DNA of 43,012 bases from Phycisphaerae bacterium (GTDB lineage: Bacteria > Planctomycetota > Phycisphaerae > UBA1845), in NCBI GenBank assembly GCA_022072505.1, contig JAJVHU010000056.1, forward strand, positions 1 through 43,012, given 5' to 3'. The position numbers and the translations under genes were made by a program. Shown in pieces: positions 40,972-43,012 of the stretch. The notes under the pieces were generated by a model. That model saw nothing but the letters and a program-made list of their open reading frames with translations. It had not been told where the DNA came from and did not search any database. Each line of letters begins with the position of its first letter. Within the stretch, counting starts at the first letter, position 1.

Positions 40972-41358
40972 CGTCGCGCCGCGGCGCCTTCCGCCAGTCT
41001 GAAGGTTGAAGGCGTCGATGTAGTGCTCGATGTCGGCCTCGCCGTCGTCCTTCAAGGTGACCGCCACGACATCCACCCGACAGGGCAGCGCCCACGCGTT
41101 GGTGTCGTGAAGGAACGTTCTCGCGACGGCGCTGAGTGCGTCCTTCTTCGACTGTCGGATCGTCGCCTCCGGCGCGATTTCTCCCTGCTGCCGCGTGCGC
41201 ACCTCGACGAACACGATCGTGTCCCCGTCCACAACGATCAGGTCCGCCTCGCCCGCCGGACACACGTAGTTGTGCGCGACAAGGCGGTATCCCTTTCCGC
41301 GCAGAAAAGAGGCCGCCAGCTTCTCGCTGCGGCCTCCGAGTCTCTTGCGCGGATCCAT
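40966..41358 (-). CDS. yraN: YraN family protein (UPF0102)
   Basis: The 130-residue protein matches UPF0102: R-S-E-K-L-A-A-S-F-L-R-G-K-G-Y, then GEADLIVVDGDTIVFVEVRT with the E/D-V-E-V-R motif of endonuclease-like folds, and D-A-L-S-A-V-A-R-T-F. YraN is a small nuclease-fold protein of unresolved function that is often found beside rplS, as here. ATG 41358 is used. Confidence 0.85.
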   Translation of the reverse strand: MDPRKRLGGRSEKLAASFLRGKGYRLVAHNYVCPAGEADLIVVDGDTIVFVEVRTRQQGEIAPEATIRQSKKDALSAVARTFLHDTNAWALPCRVDVVAVTLKDDGEADIEHYIDAFNLQTGGRRRGATL

Positions 41359-41381
41359 CACGGGGGGAACGCGTTGAAAGA

Positions 41382-41807
41382 TCAGGTGCTTCCGACGAGT
41401 TCCGGCTCCGCCTCGCGGGTCGAACCGCCCTCCGCGCCGCTCCGCGAACGCCCGGTGCGCACTTCCTTCAGGCGGCGGGCCTTTCCGAGACGATCACGCA
41501 GGTAATACAGCTTCGCCCGACGCGCCTTGCCCTGGCGCCGCGACACGACATCGAGCACGTTCGGCGAGTGCAGCATGAACGTGCGCTCCACGCCTTCCTT
41601 CCCGACGATCCGGCGCACCGTGAAATTCACGTTGATCCCCCGGCCACGGACGGCGATGACCACGCCGTTGTAGATCTGCGTCCGCTCCTTGTCGCCCTCG
41701 ATGATCCGCGTGTGAACGTCCACCGTGTCCCCGATCCGCAGCGTGGGAAGCTTCGACTTCAAGTGAGGTTTTTCGACCTTATCAATCAGCGCCTGAGCAT
41801 GTGTCAT
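41382..41807 (-). CDS. rplS: 50S ribosomal protein L19
   Basis: The 141-residue protein is L19: P-T-L-R-I-G-D-T-V-D-V, then YNGVVIAVRGRGINVNFTVR, V-E-R-T-F-M-L-H-S-P-N and RRQGKARRAKLYYLRDRLGK. It has a short C-terminal extension relative to ~115-residue homologues. It lies downstream of trmD in the usual rpsP-trmD-rplS operon. Confidence 0.97.
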   Translation of the reverse strand: MTHAQALIDKVEKPHLKSKLPTLRIGDTVDVHTRIIEGDKERTQIYNGVVIAVRGRGINVNFTVRRIVGKEGVERTFMLHSPNVLDVVSRRQGKARRAKLYYLRDRLGKARRLKEVRTGRSRSGAEGGSTREAEPELVGST

Positions 41808-41877
41808 GACACGGCCTCCGCGTCCACCCGTCGCCTTCGGCGGCGCGGGGTCAATTCCCGTTGTTGTCCCTGCGGCG

Positions 41878-42579
41878 TCATTCTCGATCCGGTCCCAGCA
41901 GATCCGGCCGCCGCTGTCGCGTACGCATCAATGCCTGCTCCCGTCGCCACGCCTCGATCCGGGCGTGATGTCCGGACAGCAGAATCTCGGGAACCTCAAG
42001 CCCTCGGAACGATCGCGGCCGCGTGTACTGCGGATGATCCAGCAATCCCGACGTAAACGACTCCCGGATCACCGACTCTCCGTCGCCCACCGCTCCCGGC
42101 AGCAACCGAACCACCGCGTCGATCAACACGATCGCCGCCGCTTCGCCTCCCGAAAGAACATAATCTCCGATCGAAACCTCCCGGAAACTCAGCCCCGTCG
42201 GTATTCGTTCGTCAAATCCTTCGTAATGCCCGCAGAGGATCAGGATCCACGGTTCCCGCGAAAGCTCCTCCACCAGCTTCTGCGTCAGTCGCTCGCCCGA
42301 CGGACACATCAGCAACCGCGCCGGCGCCCGGTCCGATCCCGTCCGCCCCTCCGCCATCACATGTTCGACCGCCCGGTAGATCGGCTCGCATTTGAGCACC
42401 ATCCCCGGACCTCCCCCGAAAGGGCGATCGTCCACGCTGCGGTGCGGATCCTCCGCGAAGTCGCGGAAGTTCGTATATGCGATCGTCACCCGACCGCTTT
42501 CCACCGCCCGTCCGACGATGCTGTGCCCCGCGAACGCCCGGATGACCTCGGGGAAAAGGGTCAGCACGTCGATCCGCAT
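41878..42579 (-). CDS. trmD: tRNA (guanine37-N1)-methyltransferase
   Basis: The 233-residue enzyme has the trefoil-knot SPOUT fold of TrmD. It opens [16 protein letters not shown] and has the G-rich [24 protein letters not shown] and the knot strand [13 protein letters not shown]. It methylates G37 of tRNAs to prevent +1 frameshifting. It lies between rpsP and rplS in the usual order. Confidence 0.97.
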   Translation of the reverse strand: MRIDVLTLFPEVIRAFAGHSIVGRAVESGRVTIAYTNFRDFAEDPHRSVDDRPFGGGPGMVLKCEPIYRAVEHVMAEGRTGSDRAPARLLMCPSGERLTQKLVEELSREPWILILCGHYEGFDERIPTGLSFREVSIGDYVLSGGEAAAIVLIDAVVRLLPGAVGDGESVIRESFTSGLLDHPQYTRPRSFRGLEVPEILLSGHHARIEAWRREQALMRTRQRRPDLLGPDRE

Positions 42580-42638
42580 GACCGATCCCCTCGCTCCGCA
42601 ACCACGGAGGCGGCGCCCGACGGCGCACGACGTCCGTC

Positions 42639-42890
42639 TTACGACAGGACGCCGTGCTTCTTCAGCAGCGCCCGCACCGTGTCTGACGGTTGAGCCCCGA
42701 CGCTGAGCCAGTATCGGATACGATCGGCCTCGAGCGACACCTGCTTGCTCTCGTCCTTCGCGATCGGATCGACGTAACCGAGTTCCTCAATCACGCGTCC
42801 GTCGCGCGGGCGGCGCTTATCCACGGCCGCGATCCGAAAGAACGGGCGATGCGTCCTCCCGTGTCTCGACATTCTGATCCGTACTGACAA
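42639..42890 (-). CDS. rpsP: 30S ribosomal protein S16
   Basis: The 83-residue protein matches S16: [10 protein letters not shown], then [28 protein letters not shown] and [13 protein letters not shown]. The TTG start at 42890 gives the family N-terminus, with AGGGAG 8 bases upstream; the frame is open to 42914. It is first of the rpsP-trmD-rplS-yraN set. The remaining 122 bases of the window probably hold the operon promoter. Confidence 0.95.
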   Translation of the reverse strand: MSVRIRMSRHGRTHRPFFRIAAVDKRRPRDGRVIEELGYVDPIAKDESKQVSLEADRIRYWLSVGAQPSDTVRALLKKHGVLS

Positions 42891-43012
42891 CGTTCGTACT
42901 CCCTCTGCAATCACCCGGTTCCCAGCCTACCACGCCGGAAAAACCGAGACACGGAAGTATACCGCCTGCCCTCACTCCTGCAAGCACACCGGTTGAACAC
43001 CCGCCCGCCCGG

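Overview
The window looks like a planctomycete chromosome (phylum Planctomycetota). The evidence is its high GC, a DUF1580 protein, a PEP-CTERM surface protein, an exosortase-linked (XrtA/PEP-CTERM type) capsule/EPS cluster, and bacterial rpsP-trmD-rplS-yraN and gatC-gatA blocks. All family names come from reading the translated sequence; no database search was run.

Two regions meet at a tRNA-Gly(CCC) gene (23191..23262, minus strand). Everything to its left (1..~23190) reads as one integrated, plasmid-like mobile element that continues off the left edge. A tyrosine integrase ends 116 bases from the tRNA 3' end. Next to it come a winged-helix replication-initiator-like gene, a ParA ATPase with a small partner, and repeats that could be a partition site. 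From right to left the element then carries: (i) a plus-strand string of element-type genes (winged-helix pair, coiled-coil protein, DUF1580 protein, frameshifted phage Gp37/Gp68-like gene); (ii) a tight plus-strand module of four genes, GrpE-like co-chaperone, lidless Hsp70, von Willebrand factor A (VWA) protein and VirD4/TraG-like coupling ATPase, followed by micro-ORFs; (iii) a divergent orphan tetratricopeptide protein; (iv) a minus-strand group with an orphan DNA methyltransferase and a DUF2958 protein under two copies of a 28-bp motif; (v) two IS630-type remnants, an XRE regulator and a membrane protein. No relaxase and no mating-pair genes are visible, so what the coupling ATPase serves is open. 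The GrpE/Hsp70/VWA/ATPase set is the best candidate for an undescribed system.

To the right of the tRNA the sequence is visibly more GC-rich and looks like stable chromosome. It starts with an ECF-type sigma factor and its zinc-binding anti-sigma factor, then a secreted secretin-N-domain protein and a patch of two transposase remnants. A plus-strand trio follows (CapK/PaaK-like ligase, FemAB-like transferase, TIGR03087-like glycosyltransferase), typical of EPS synthesis in exosortase systems. Next come convergent minus-strand genes: a Nat-type ABC exporter whose permease is fused to a CPBP protease, an AsmA-like envelope protein, an amidohydrolase (possibly of the futalosine menaquinone route), a small acyltransferase-like protein, and gatA and gatC. 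An ATP-grasp gene on the plus strand converges on the rpsP-trmD-rplS-yraN operon.

Limits: start sites are chosen from start codon, Shine-Dalgarno and family length. Hairpins were found by eye and not folded. The distal attachment site of the element is outside the window.
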